Assembly (NCBI RefSeq): GCF_002099425.1
Contig: NW_018344037.1
Location: 9,633,001-9,697,000 of the forward strand
Length of the DNA: 64,000 bases
DNA from: Phascolarctos cinereus
Lineage: Eukaryota > Chordata > Mammalia > Diprotodontia > Phascolarctidae
Reading direction: 5' to 3'
Part shown: positions 35,440-47,505 of the stretch, piece after piece
Layout of the letters: each line of letters starts with the position of its first letter
Numbering within the stretch: position 1 is the first letter of the stretch
Program-made: the position numbers and the translations under genes
Notes under the pieces: generated by a model
Database searches by the model: none
Seen by the model: only the letters and a program-made list of their open reading frames with translations
What the model was told of the DNA's origin: nothing

Positions 35440-37270
35440 AATCTCAGATGTTTAAAATGTCTTTTTCTCCAACTTCAACTAGATTATATTTTACAATATT
35501 CTTGACAAGTAGTTTTTTAACCTTTTCCAGAAGACTTCCAGTGTATTGCTCAATTATCTCTTCTCCATTTAGACAACTCTTATTGTCAGGAAGTATCCTA
35601 TTGCATTAAACCTGCTTTTCTGTAAGTTCATTTATTAGTGCCAAATGGGGCCAAATTGAACAAGTCTAACTTCTCTTCAACATGGCAGCCCTTCAAAACT
35701 ATGAACATAGAGACCATGTCCAGTGCTCCCAAAGTTTTCTTTTGTCCAAGTTAAACATAAGGTCAAGGCCTTATAAAAGGAAGATTCTGTGGAAAGCATC
35801 TTATCCAACCTAATAATTTTTCAGATTAGGAACCTGAGGCTTAGACTTTAAATGACTTCTCTAAGATTGTAGAAATAATGAGTTGCAAAGCTGGATTTCA
35901 AAATTATGTCTTCTGATTTCATTTCCAGTATTTTTTTTTTTGTACTTCATGATTTGGTCACTCTTTATTTCAGATAGTCCCCATATAACATAATCTCTGT
36001 ATTTTTCCTCATCTGAATTATCTTTCCTCTGGCTGGATTCCAGCTCAAGATGTTATCTGATCAGTCTGCAGAAGAAGTATGGCTTCCCTCATCCTAATCA
36101 ATATTATCCTTATTAAATTTCATCCATTCAAATTTGTTCAACAACCTAGTTTTTTGAGATCTTCTATAGATCCTGACTCTCTCATCCAGAGTGATATCTA
36201 TTCTTCACTGTTTCAAATCATCTGTAAAATTAATAAGCATGTTGTCTATGCTCTCATCTAAATAATTGACAAAATGACAAATGGCATAGAGTCAAGAGAA
36301 GATCTCTTGGGGCACACCTTCCTTTAATTTGACCTTAAGTCAATAATAGAAAATTAATTTACATCAGCTACTTAAATTCAGTTGTTTGACTAATTCGATA
36401 TCTATCTATTTGACTAATTGTTTGACAAATCGATCTGTCTATATCTATGCCTTGCCTACATCATTTACATCTCATAAACAAAATAGTGTGGGAAACTTTG
36501 TCAAATAATTTACTAACATCCAGGTATAGTATGTATACATTTTCCTAATCCACTAGTATAATAGCTCTGTTGAAAAAGGACATAACATGAGTCTGAAATG
36601 ATGTCTTTAATGTAACTGGTCCTAACAGTCATTGCTTTCTTTGCTACATGGAGCTATATATAGTTCAAAATTTCCATAGTTGTAATATAACAGAATAACA
36701 TCCTTCTATAAAACAGAATGCAGACAACACCATCTTCTCTTCCTTTTATATTATAATATTGATCCTTCTTCCATCTTTGTACCTCTCCTTTTCTCCAGAA
36801 TAAAAAAAAATCATTGGCAGTTCTGCAGTAACAAACACATTTTTTTTTTTAATTTTAGTTCATAGTTCACCTGGGGCTGATGACTCAATGAGGCCAACTC
36901 AGGCTCATTAAACAGTTCCCCATTGGTAGTCTTTATTCTGTTTTTTCTAGTGTAAAGATATTATACTTTCAAAATGATACAAAAGTGAAATAAGAGTTAT
37001 TAAATAGTTCTCTCTGCTTTTCAATATCGCCATCATGTACATTCAGAAAACTAATCCTTCTTCGAGATTTCTCTTTTTCCTGTTATAACCAAAAACAAAA
37101 CAAAACCTTTTTTTATTGTCATTAGCATTTACAATCAATGACAGTTCCTCCCTCCCCAAGTTTACTTTGAAATTTAGAGCTGCTGGGGCTGTTTTTCTAG
37201 GATCATAACAACTTTTTATAGTTATCTTCTGCTACCTGCCCTGTTTCTATCATCTATAATTATATTTTTA
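35440..37270 (-). mobile_element. L3 (CR1-clade) LINE, about 1.8 kb
   Basis: This is the longest CR1-clade fossil in the window. Plus-strand landmarks from its 3' side are 'acatggcagcccttcaaaac' and 'aagttaaacataaggtc', then 'cttggggcacaccttccttt' and 'gaaactttgtcaaataattt'. In reverse the last gives YLDVSKLFDKVSHT-like sequence, the RT block usually YLDFSKAFDKVSHD. The upstream non-RT part lies towards 37270. A MIR-like piece lies at about 35790-35930. It has no intact frame. Confidence 0.7.
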
Positions 37271-37319
37271 AAAATGTAAATTGACTAATGTATTCGCTAT
37301 GCAGTCATATCAGTCTCTT

Positions 37320-37632
37320 TACACAGGTCCCTGTTTTCTTCCTCTTTGGAACAAGAATATCATTTGTTATTTGTAAATTATTGTACTGGCTGTCCCTCAT
37401 GCCTGAAATTTACTCCCTCCTAACTCTGACTCTGACTCCTTGATTCCCTTGAAGAGTCAGCTTAAGTATTATCTTCTATATGAGTCATTTCCTGTTCTCC
37501 CAGCTGCTAGTGCATGCCCTCTTTGAGAATTAACTTGTAGCTATTTTTCATATATTTTGTATGTACCTCTATAAGTATGCCTCTTTTGGCAGAAGGTAAA
37601 CTTTTCAAGAGCAGGGAATATTTTGCTTTTGT
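37320..37632 (+). mobile_element. L2 LINE 3' end
   Basis: The sequence 'ccctcatgcctgaaatttac', 'agagtcagcttaagtattat', 'gtaaacttttcaagagcagg' is L2 ORF2 C-terminus and tail. It stops abruptly where a hAT fragment begins. Confidence 0.7.
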
Positions 37633-37636
37633 TTCA

Positions 37637-37783
37637 GAATGACATTTTTGAAGGCAGAAAATAAAATATGCAGAATTACAAAGGAAATCAGTTATGTTGA
37701 ACTAAAGTTCCTTTCTTTTTCTCAGTCAAGCTCATGGATGCCCTGAAATCAATATGGCATTCTCCTGGTTAAGAACCCCCCTG
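37637..37783 (+). mobile_element. hAT-Charlie-like DNA transposon, 3' end
   Basis: It reads 'gaatgacatttttgaaggca', 'attacaaaggaaatcagtta' and ends 'gttaagaacccccctg', the inverted form of the terminus at 22133. It is the opposite half of the same family. Confidence 0.68.
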
Positions 37784-37789
37784 CTTTAA

Positions 37790-39110
37790 TTGTTTTATCT
37801 TGCTGAACATTCCATGAATAGTACAGCACTTGGTTTGTCTATCTGGTATCCTCTTGCTTTCAGTATATGGCCAGCCCAAATCCTGATTATATATTACATA
37901 TTTCCTGGATGATATTTTTCTTCTTCTTGAGTGCATGTCATTATTGATAATATGCTTTGGATGATTCACTTGTAGCTCTTTGTTCTTTCTGGATTATGCT
38001 GTATATTGCAAATATTAGTACTTAAAGCATATCTTATTTCTAGATTGTTTTATTTTGCCACAAACATGTCAAAAAAATCCTAAAGCTAGCAGGTCATTTG
38101 CATTCTAGTTACTGGGTTACAAGGACTTTAGAGGAAGATAAAAGTCTATAATTATAAGAATATGGTAAAGCATAATGTAATGAAATGGCACCATAAAATA
38201 CAAAATTATAAACACATTCATAGGTTGCTACATTTCTCTGCTTCTGTTTACTCTGCTTCGAATGATTAAAAATATCTCTCTTTTCTATGCCAAATAACTT
38301 TAATTCATTCACTTGGGTCATTATGAAGCTATTTGAAAGATGTGAAATGTAATCCTGATTAATGAAAGAAAATGTATTGACTTGTTAAAGAAACTTTATG
38401 GTATGGTCATTTGTAGATTCAAATATTCCATGACAATCTTGGAGGAACTTTTCCTCAAGCATTCTATATCTGATATAACCTACCTAAAGCCCATTACATT
38501 ATTCCAAGGTGTATTAATTTATACTATAATAGTAATTAAGATATTATGCATTGTAATCAGCTTGCTTCTTTTAGAAATGTTGATCCCAATGCTAGGGCTA
38601 AAAATGTATTTTTTTTGCTCCTCTTTATAAATTTTTTTCCTCTTAGCAACTGAAATTGTATTTGAGTAAAGTTTGAACTTTGTAATGCAGGCACATCTTT
38701 GTGATTGAATAATTGGTATTTGAATTTTTTTCCCTACAATTACAAGGGGAAAAAAAAGGATTTGAAGTAAGTCCAAATTATATTATATATTAACTTGTAT
38801 TTAATAAACTATTTTTTTTAACATTTGAACCCTCACCTGCCTTTCAAAGAAAGCTAACAATCAGCCTGTCATGAATTTTTTGTCATTATTCAACTTTACC
38901 TTATACAGATAATTTTTTTCGCTACTTTTAGTGGTCTCTGTATATGTACACACACGTATTATATAATACATATGCATGTATATTATGCCCACCCACACAA
39001 AAGTAACAGACTTTTTTGCCAATATGTAGATATTAAATTGAAATGTACTTAAATTCTCTGAAAATTTCAGAAATCGTGCATAATGATATTTCTTGCCAAG
39101 GTGTTCTTTT
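37790..39110. other. Unique AT-rich sequence
   Basis: I recognise no gene or repeat. Open frames of up to 93 codons are on both strands and overlap. Confidence 0.45.
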
Positions 39111-39114
39111 CTAC

Positions 39115-39573
39115 ATATAACTTTGATTCCATTCCCTCTCATTTTCTCCTAATACTGGTTTCCCTAATACTGGTTTCTTCTCTTCTTCTAATCTTCAGTC
39201 TCTCCCTAGATATTGAATCCTTACCAGACACATACAAACATATCTTAATCTCACCTATCTTTCAAAAAACAAACAAAAAACAGCAGATCTCATACAACTG
39301 CCACAGACTATTGCCCTGTACATCTATCCCTTTTAACAAACTCCTGGTAGAAAATCTGTATACTCATTTCTTGTCCACTTCCTCTCTTTCCTCATCTTTC
39401 AATACTTTTTATCTTGACTTCTGATTTTGTCACTAAATTGAAATTTTTCTTTCAAAAATTACCAATTAATCCTGTCAAATTGGTTGGGTTTTTCTTGATT
39501 CTCATCCTTATTGATCTCTCTGTAATATTTGAAACTGTTGACTATCCCCACATCCTCGCTACTATTTCATCTC

Positions 39574-39646
<73 letters not shown>

Positions 39647-40872
39647 CTCTTTCTCATCATTACATGACTCTTCTCTCATCTTTAAGAGCAGTTATTGAAT
39701 ATGTTATATCATCATTCATAGCATACTTTATAACTGGGGGTAACTTAAGGCACTATTCTGGGCCCTCTGCTTTTTCTCTCCATGCTTTCTTACTTGGATG
39801 TCTCATCAGTTCCTATGTGTTTAATTATAATTGCTATGAAGTTAACTCTTAGAAGAATATCAGCCTTAGTGTCTCTCCTGAGTTCTAGTCACATAACTCC
39901 TGCCTATTGGACATTTCAAACTGGATATCCCATAGTCCTCTCAAACACAAAACTTCTGAAACCAAACTCATTATCATTCTTCCCAAAACCCACCTCTCTT
40001 CTGAACTTCCTCATTTCATTCAAGGACACTCCCATCCCTCAAGTCACCCAAGTTTACTGCTTTGGTAATTTTCTTAACTACTCACTCTTGCTCACCCTGC
40101 TTAATCCTGCCTTTTCTATCTGTACATGTCTCACATCTGTGCCCTTCATTTGACTTACATCGACAACATGTCTGTTTCAGATCCACTTCACCTCTTACCT
40201 GGACAATTACAATAATATCCTAATTGGTTTTTTTTGGCTCAGTCTCTACCCGACACAGCTGCCAAAGTCATTTTCCTAAAGTGGAGATTTGATCAGGTCA
40301 CTCTTCTACCTAATAAACTTTTTAATGGCTTCCTAAACCTCTGTAATCAAAAATAAATTCCTCTGTTTGATTTATAAAGCCCTTTATACCCTGGTCCCAC
40401 CCTACCTTTCCAGTCTTATTATATATTACCTCCCTTCAGAAGTAAAACCAAATTTGCCTTCCTACTGTTCTTATATATGACCTTCCAGACATTTTTGTCT
40501 ATACGCCTTTGACTAGTTCCCTGACCCTTTCCCATCTTAAATATGCATCTTCCTCATATCTGCCACTTGAAGTCCCTAGGGTTATTAGTTTTTTTTTTTA
40601 AATTTTGTTTTTTTCTTTTCTTTTTTATTACCTAGATCATCATATCACAATGTACATATGGCTTTTTCCTGATTTTCTTAAGAGCTAGAGTTTTCAACAA
40701 CAACAACAAATACACACATATATATGTGATCTTTTCTGTCTTTTGTTTCCACTATGTATACATAGTTCCCTTTCCCCCCTTATAATGTAACCTCCTTGCT
40801 TCGCTTTCTCCCATCAACTTGCACAGTGGCTGGAACAGTGCCTGACAGCAGAGAAACACAATTAATGCTTGA
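39115..40872 (+). mobile_element. L2 LINE, RT domain to 3' end, about 1.75 kb
   Basis: This is a long plus-strand L2. The frame around 39480-39560 gives LILIDLSVIFETVDYPHILA, equivalent to the L2 RT block DLSAAFDTVDHPILLSTL. Downstream are 'ccaaactcattatcattctt', 'aagtcattttcctaaagtgg' and 'cctttataccctggtcccac'. The tail reads 'gcacagtggctggaacagtg', 'caattaatgctt'. A (TC)n array interrupts the RT part, and T/A-rich sequence at 40590-40770 may be an insertion. Multiple open frames of 91-123 codons are its pieces. Confidence 0.8.
39577..39642. repeat. (TC)n microsatellite inside L2
   Basis: This is an uninterrupted tc array of about 33 units, then tcctctctcttt. Confidence 0.97.
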
Positions 40873-40874
40873 AA

Positions 40875-42875
40875 ATTAACTAATAATTACAGGAAAATTA
40901 TCTAATTCGCTTTCTCAAGTGTTAATTAAAGTAAAATGATCTTTCTACACATTGAACCAACCTGGTTGCTTTCAATGGTTGTTTTCCATATTTCTTCCTT
41001 TTCCTCCTCTTACTCTTCTGTTTTTTCTTAACTCTCATTTTCCATTTCCCTTTCTTTTTCTGTTTTCCTGCTCTCTTCCCTTAGCAAACCCACCCATTCT
41101 TTCTCTGTGGATGTTACTATTTATTCATTTGGAGAAGAAACAGAAGGAAGTAGGTCTGACACTGAATTCAATCTCCTTAGAACAGAAAAAGGGAGATTAT
41201 TCTACTGTAATTGTCAACAACAGTATACTCCCTGCCCTTGAAAGTATTTAATCATAGGCTATATGACAATTTGCTTATTAGGGATGTTGCAATGTCTTTC
41301 TCCTTTTTTTTTCATGTTATTGTTTTTGTATTTGTAACCTGATTCATGACCTGACAATAAACACTAATAGGGTAGCTGATTTATTTCATATCTGCTCTTT
41401 ATCCATGATATAGTGTTTTAATAATCAGTACTTCAGCCCTATGGTGTTATACCCATTACAGACATTAAAAAAGAAAATGCCAAGTCCATGAAGTAACAGG
41501 AGTTGTTTTCTTGAGATCTCATAGGATATCAATGAGAGAAAAAAATAATTTGAACTTCCAAAGCTCTGGTTCCATGTGCATCTCAACCCAGGAATCCACC
41601 TTCCACCTTACCTAGTGGAATTTTTATCATTTTTTTAAACAGTTTTAAAAGAACTTTCAGTTTGGTGGTAGGAGATTCCCACAAGAATGTCAGACATTCA
41701 TTTTATATGCAGGAAAATAACTACAAATTATTAGGTTAAATATTCATCTCTGAAAAGAAGTATATCAAAAATTATCCCCGCATGATTGAGACAAAATTCT
41801 ATTCTATATTTAAATATATGTGCATGTATACACAAATGCACATATATGTAATGTTAAAATTGACCTCAGTGATCTGACTCAATGGTTTAACAGTTTTTCT
41901 TCCACCAAAAATTTACTAGTTTGATAGCGAGAATTATGTATAATGAATGAATGTTCCTGATGTTTTAGATTTAATCATGAGTTATTTTTCTAGAATTGTT
42001 GTAAAGTTTATTTGATACTTTAAAATGGATGTGTAACACAGATCAGGCTCCTTCATTAACTACTTCATTTTTAAATGGCACTTCCAGTTCATTTGTGAAT
42101 ATGTGCTATAGAACTTTAGACAAGTTATAGTACTATGCATTTGACAAATTGTCATGTTTTCACTATGAGAAGGTATTATGAGTTAAGGGAGCTTTTTTCC
42201 CTTTTCTTTCTTTTTTATTAATCTGTTTAATTCATCTGGACAGACATGGAACCATCATCATTTTTCAGAACTGGGAGATGGGGCAGATGTCTCATTATAA
42301 CTAATAAAATTTACAGCATAGTTCTCCATGCTCCTTTTCAATTCTCCATTTTTGCTTTATTGTACAATCTCAGTTTATCTTTGAGCATCTTGAACATTTA
42401 GTACAGTCAGATATAATTTTCCACTATGTGTTTATGATCTTTTACAACATTCTTTGTGTGCTTTCACTGTTTGTGCCAGATGTGATATACTTCATCTCTA
42501 TTAATACCTTATTATGATGCTATATTTTAGAGTTATACAAATCTTGTTTTCCATTAGTGGAAGTAAGTACATAAAAATCAGGAACACATAGTATACCAAA
42601 AATTGAATAACTATAAGGACACAAATTTAGGAGTTGAGCAAATAATAGACAGACAAAAAAATGCTTACAAAGATTCTAGAAACCTGTTATGTATGGGAAC
42701 ATAACTGCATCTTTCATTTACTGTTGTCTTTGTTTAACAGAGAGACCTAACACAGGCTAACAAATAAAACCTTTATGGATAAACTATTAACAGGATGCTA
42801 ATTTTAAAATTTACTAGTATTCTTTCTTTGTTTATGGGCTTTCGTTAAACATCTGTCTTCATAACTCTCTGATCT
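40875..42875. other. Unique AT-rich sequence
   Basis: It is pyrimidine-rich at 40970-41110 and otherwise plain AT-rich DNA. A 99-codon frame (40952-41251) comes from the pyrimidine tract and has no domain. Confidence 0.45.
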
Positions 42876-42879
42876 AGAG

Positions 42880-43075
42880 AGTCGTAAACTCAGAGTCAAG
42901 AGAAGACTGGGTTCCAATCCTAGTTTTGACAGTAGTGATATGACATTAAAAAGATATATAAAGTCTTTGATACACAGTTTCTTAATCAGTAAAATGGGAA
43001 TGACATTATTTCCTTTTTCCCATATGGTTGCTCTTTGGTAAGTGTTTTGTTAACCATAAAGGGATGTGAAGTTTT
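42880..43075 (+). mobile_element. MIR-like SINE
   Basis: The forward copy reads 'gactgggttccaatcctagt', 'tcttaatcagtaaaatggga' and 'ggtaagtgttttgttaacc'. Confidence 0.55.
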
Positions 43076-43309
43076 GCTATTATATTTCTCTCTAATGTGT
43101 ATGTTATATACATGACTAAATATTACTACAAACAAACCTAACTAGAACCTGATTTTTTCTATTCCTCAAAATAGCTGTAGCAAGCATCCGTTCTCAAGAG
43201 GCCAATGTATTTTGCAAATTATATAATGCCTTCTTTTATGCTTAAGGGATGCTGCCTACTTTACTAAGAGAATTGAAAGTATTTGTCATAATATTCTCCA
43301 TCTCTTTTA

Positions 43310-43680
43310 TGGCACACCCTGACATTCAGCTTCCAATTTTATCATTCTACTGAGTTGATTTTCTTCAAGACCTCCTATGAAAACTTCCTGTTCTGTAGCA
43401 TCTGATATTTTTAACACCCCAACCAATTTCCATGACAAATGCTCATGCACTGTCTTCAGTGACACTCTTCCTGCTTTCTCTCCTACTGTGAAGCTACTCC
43501 TATTGTTTCACTGGTTAATCACACTACTTTTATCTCCTAAGTGTAGGAATAACCCAAAGCCTCTCTCTTTGACTCTTTACTTCTTTCTAATAGTTTTCTC
43601 TTCCTTGATGATCCACTTCTTTGATGATAGCCACTCCTATGGCTATAAATAACTCCTATATGCGGAAGAGTACCAATGGA
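43310..43680 (+). mobile_element. L2-like LINE RT fragment
   Basis: A forward frame gives HSYGYK-LLYAEEYQW, which resembles the L2 active-site context HSHGFKYHLYADDSQI with the catalytic aspartates changed. It is highly diverged. Confidence 0.45.
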
Positions 43681-43739
43681 ATACTTTTAACATGATAGTG
43701 ATAATGCAAAAGTGATCTGATGAGAAAGAAAAAGTGAAA

Positions 43740-44760
43740 AGCAGTCTAAGCAGATAAACTAGGAACTTATTGGCCAAATTAGTTTTTTTAAAGACATGTA
43801 CAAAAAATGGAACCAAGAGCACAGAGACAAATATGAATATAGATGTTATAACTTCTTGCAAGACAATGGTGGAGGTTTCCAGGGATGAGTGATTGATCAT
43901 GTACTCTTTAGCATTTTCATCAATGACTTGGATAAAGGTATGGGTGGCATAGTTATCAAATTTTGAGATGCCAAAATGCTGGATGATGAAATCAGAATTC
44001 AAAGTTATGTTGACAGGCTAGAATATTCAGCTGAACATAGTAAGATGAAGTTCAGAAGAGTTTCCAAAAATCTGATTTACAAGATGAGGAAACTGTTGTT
44101 TGAAAATATTCTGGAAAGGGCAGCTAGGTGGTGCATTGGATACAGCACCATTCCTAGAGTCAGGAGGACCTGAGTTTAAATCTGGCCTCAGACACTTACT
44201 AGCTGTATGATCCTGGGTGAGTTACTTAACCCCAATTGCCTCCCCCCCAAAAAAAAACCTATATAAAAAAAAGAAAATATTCTGGAAGTTTTAGATTAGT
44301 ATAAGCTCAATATGAGTTAATTAGGGTGTCAACCTAAATCATGAATGTTCTGCTGCTGTTTTTTTTTCTTCTTCTTTTTCCCTCTTTTTGCCCTGGAATA
44401 TAATTCTGAGCATTATATATGAAGAAGAACATTAACAAACTGGAGAGCTGCCCGAAGTGGTCAATCAAGGTGATGGAAGAACTTGGCTTCTTCTCATATG
44501 AGGATCAGTTGGAGAAACTTGAGTTTGTTCTGCTTGGCCAAACTAGGAGAAGTAAGCAGAAGTTCTTAAGAGGCAGATTTATACTAGAAATAAGGAAAGA
44601 CTTTCTAATAATTAAAGCTGTCCAAGAATGGGATAAATTATTTTGGGATAGTGTGAGCTGCTACTAAGTGAAGATTTTTTTAAAAATGGCTGGAAGAATG
44701 AACACTTGTCAGAAGAGATTTTTTTTTAAGGTACAAGTTGGAATAGTTTGCTACTAATGT
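43740..44760 (+). mobile_element. L3 (CR1-clade) LINE, RT C-terminal half
   Basis: A forward frame near 43909 reads FSIFINDLDKGMGGIVIKF. It is followed, after a stop, by DAKMLDDEIRIQSYVDRLE, equivalent to CR1/L3 FNIFINDLDKG...KFADDTK...DRLE. The FADD box is lost. After the SINE the L3 continues ('aagctcaatatgagttaatt', 'cttctcatatgaggatcagt', 'ttgttctgcttggccaaact', 'aattaaagctgtccaagaat'). This is one LINE copy with a T-rich insertion at about 44357-44390. Confidence 0.75.
44117..44272 (+). mobile_element. MAR1/WSINE1-type SINE in L3
   Basis: The forward SINE reads 'agggcagctaggtggtgcat', 'agtcaggaggacctgagttt', 'acttactagctgtatgatcc', then a C run and A-rich tail. A perfect 15-bp target duplication, gaaaatattctggaa, lies at 44102-44116 and 44273-44287. 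Confidence 0.97.
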
Positions 44761-44877
44761 GTATGCTCACTCTGAAAGTATGTGATTTTATTACCCTATG
44801 TGATTGGCATAGTCTAGTAGGAACAAGGTCAAAATGAGATGAAGTTAGTGATACATGCTAAGGGGAAAAGAATATTG

Positions 44878-44880
<3 letters not shown>

Positions 44881-44942
<62 letters not shown>

Positions 44943-45000
44943 TACACACACAACACACATGCATACATGCATACATACACACACACACACACGCACATAT
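44881..45000. repeat. (TA)n(CA)n compound microsatellite
   Basis: About 23 ta units are followed by ca units and imperfect catacatgca/cacaca sequence. Confidence 0.97.
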
Positions 45001-45444
45001 ATGATGGAAACAAGAGGAAAAATATCAAAGAAGACCTACATAAATTTGATGACAGTGAAGACAATGGAAAGAGGAAAGATAGAACTACTCAATTTTCACT
45101 TTGTTTCTTTATTTCTCTACCAAACAATTGATCTTCATATATTGGGGTAAAAAAAGGTTAATAGGGAACTCAAACCTAAAACAAATGAGAAGTTGGTATT
45201 TCAGTACTTCATTTTCCACAATATGTTCAAATCGTCAGCATACAGAAAGGAAATGGGGGTAAGAAAACCATATATTAACAATAGCTATGTCCTATTTTAT
45301 TTTTATATGCTTTGTTAAATATTTCCTAATTATATTTTATCTAGTTCAGGCTACACTACAGGGCGTTTCAGGAGGCATACAACCAGTGTTTTATATCTCT
45401 GTTCTAGAGAATTGAAAGGGAATATGCATCAGTATTCAAATCAC

Positions 45445-45570
45445 AAGCCACCAGTGTGTTCAGCCTCAATAATTGGAAAAATTCTGCAATATATTGTCCA
45501 AAGTTTGTGAGCATTTAGAAAGAGAAACAGATATCATCAATAAAATTCATCTTGGGTTTATCACCAACAT
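45445..45570 (+). mobile_element. L3 (CR1-clade) LINE fragment
   Basis: The sequence 'gtttgtgagcatttagaaag', 'agatatcatcaataaaattc', 'atcttgggtttatcaccaac' corresponds to the CR1/L3 block before the RT motif QHGFTKNKSC. It is short. Confidence 0.5.
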
Positions 45571-45654
45571 ATACTGCCATATGTGAGGAAAGATGGAAGC
45601 TGCCATATGTACATATTTTATTTATCAGTAGAATGTGTAAGCAATAAAATAAAA

Positions 45655-46190
45655 TCACTTTGGAGGCTCAGATTGGAACATGATTATAAAGCACTTTAAA
45701 AGCCAAAGAGAGAAGTTTGTATTTTATCTTAGAAGTAGTAGCAAGCTCTGAAATTTCTTGAGCAAAGGAGGAACAAGGTCAGTTGTGTCAGTAAATCGAC
45801 CAATATTTATTAAGCTTGTAGAAGACACTGAAGATATTAAGACAAAACCAGTACCTGCCCTGTTTCTATCAGAGAAGACAATATGTACTTATATCTGTAT
45901 GCCAATATGAACCAAAAAAATCTAAAGTAACTTCGTAGTAAGGCAGAAACTGTAGGGATCAAGAAAGGTTTTGTATAGAAGGCAGCACTTTTAACTGAGT
46001 CTTAAAGGAGACTAGGGATTCTAACAGGTGGAGGTAAAGAAAGAATACATTTAAGTCATGGAGAACAGCCAGCAAAAGGGTCCAGAGATGGCAGACAGAG
46101 TGTCATGTGTGAGGAACAGCAAATAGATCCTCATGACTATACAATAGACAGTGTGTACATTGACTTCTTAAATTATAATGATTATTATAA
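45655..46190 (-). mobile_element. L2 LINE fragments
   Basis: The first piece (45655-45795: 'caaagagagaagtttgtatt', 'gagcaaaggaggaacaaggt') is the reverse complement of ORF2 C-terminal sequence. The second (45796-46190: 'ccaatatttattaagcttgt', 'ttttaactgagtcttaaagg', 'gtgtcatgtgtgaggaacag') is the reverse complement of the tail and adjoining ORF2. The order shows two separate copies. Confidence 0.7.
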
Positions 46191-46194
46191 TTAG

Positions 46195-46755
46195 AATTAG
46201 TCAATGACTGTGAATAAAAATTAGACAAAATTCTGAATATTAACTTTATTTTTAGATGAAGGAAATAAGGGCACTGTGCAATATATTCCCTGAATATGAG
46301 GAAAGATTGATATATTCTGTACTCTTGGAAAAAGGACTAATCACCTCCTGTAGCTGTCCTCCTAAGATAACATGACTGTTAATGAAGTTTCCCTTTTGCA
46401 AAATGTAATTCTGGATTTTTTAAAAGACAATCCAGAACAATCTCATTAGATTATGTAGATGCTGAATTGAATCACAATGCTACAACATATTGCATAAGAG
46501 AATTTTCTTCTTTATAGTCTAATGATCTGATTATTTTTGTATGAATTTATTCCAGAAAAGTATCTACAAGGAGGGGACTATTCTCTATTGATTCCAAGAA
46601 AAATAAAAGGGTAATAAAGACTTGTTAGAACAGAGACAAATATCAACATATTGTGTGTGTGTCTGTTTAATCAGAGGAAATACTTTCTTGATGGGTTTTA
46701 CCATTGTTATGATTTATATAGTATTTGATAGACATGTCTTACATGAACATGAGAA
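46195..46755. other. Unique AT-rich sequence
   Basis: I see no gene or recognised repeat. Confidence 0.45.
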
Positions 46756-46929
46756 CAAGCAGCAACCAAGCTGAACACTCCAAAAATTCTCCTCTAAACA
46801 ACTTTAAAATAACTCCTCCAAAGAAATTTTGGAGCAGCAGAGCCAACAAAAGGTCAGAGCAACGTATTTTTCCAGCCTAAAACAAGTTACGAGGTCAGGA
46901 GGAGAACCTGTGACAGGGAATGGGGGCCC

Positions 46930-47421
46930 TTGAGCTTTGGTGGCTTTAACAGTAGCTGCAGCACCAGAAGTGGCAGCAGCAGTAGTAGCTTTAGGAATTC
47001 TCAGCCCAGGGATGGTAAGGGGGTCAGACAATTTGTCATAAAGAGATTACAGCTACTGGTTGTAGCTGGCACTGATTGGCAACTTTTATTGTCCACAAGT
47101 AGTTCTCAGTTGCAGTCCCAGGGTGAAATGGAATATTTCTTTTCAGTTGCAAGGGAGCCAGGGAGTTGGTTGCAATTCAGGGCAGTGAAGAGTGCCAACA
47201 TTCATGGCTACAGAAGAGCAGAGGACCTGGTAACAGTTTCAGGGCCAAGAGGAATGCTGGATCTTACAGCTTCAATGAACCCGGGGCCTTTCTTGCGTAA
47301 AGACCAGAGCACAGAGCAGGATAATCAATATGATAACTCCCTGCATCACACCTCCTTGGAAGCACTGAACACTTGCAGACCACCAGAGCTAGCTCTAAAA
47401 ACAGCAGCAGGAAAAGCCTGA
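46930..47421 (+). other. 163-codon frame in L1 5' UTR-like region
   Basis: This is the longest open frame of the window. It is Ser/Gln/Leu-rich with no domain. It lies upstream of the ORF1 remnant and derives partly from a cag/agt run. Its openness follows from the lower AT content of the L1 5' region. I do not call it a gene. Confidence 0.7.
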
Positions 47422-47505
47422 AGTTTGGGACAGTGTTGCCCCAAATCAAGGTGAGCAAAGTCCAATTTTAATATAAAATTCAAAGTCAAGAAATAGCTTG
47501 TAAAT

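Noticed and set aside
39414-40153. Open frames of 94-123 codons as host genes
   Set aside because: They fall in an L2 ORF2 fossil, with RT-like sequence around DLSVIFETVDYPHIL, and shift frame repeatedly.
43643-44002. 119-codon minus-strand frame
   Set aside because: It is the antisense of an L3 RT fossil whose forward strand has the recognisable FIFINDLDKG block.
46930-47421. 163-codon open frame as a new protein gene
   Set aside because: It lies in the 5' region of an L1 derivative, has no domain, and its composition follows simple agc/agt runs.
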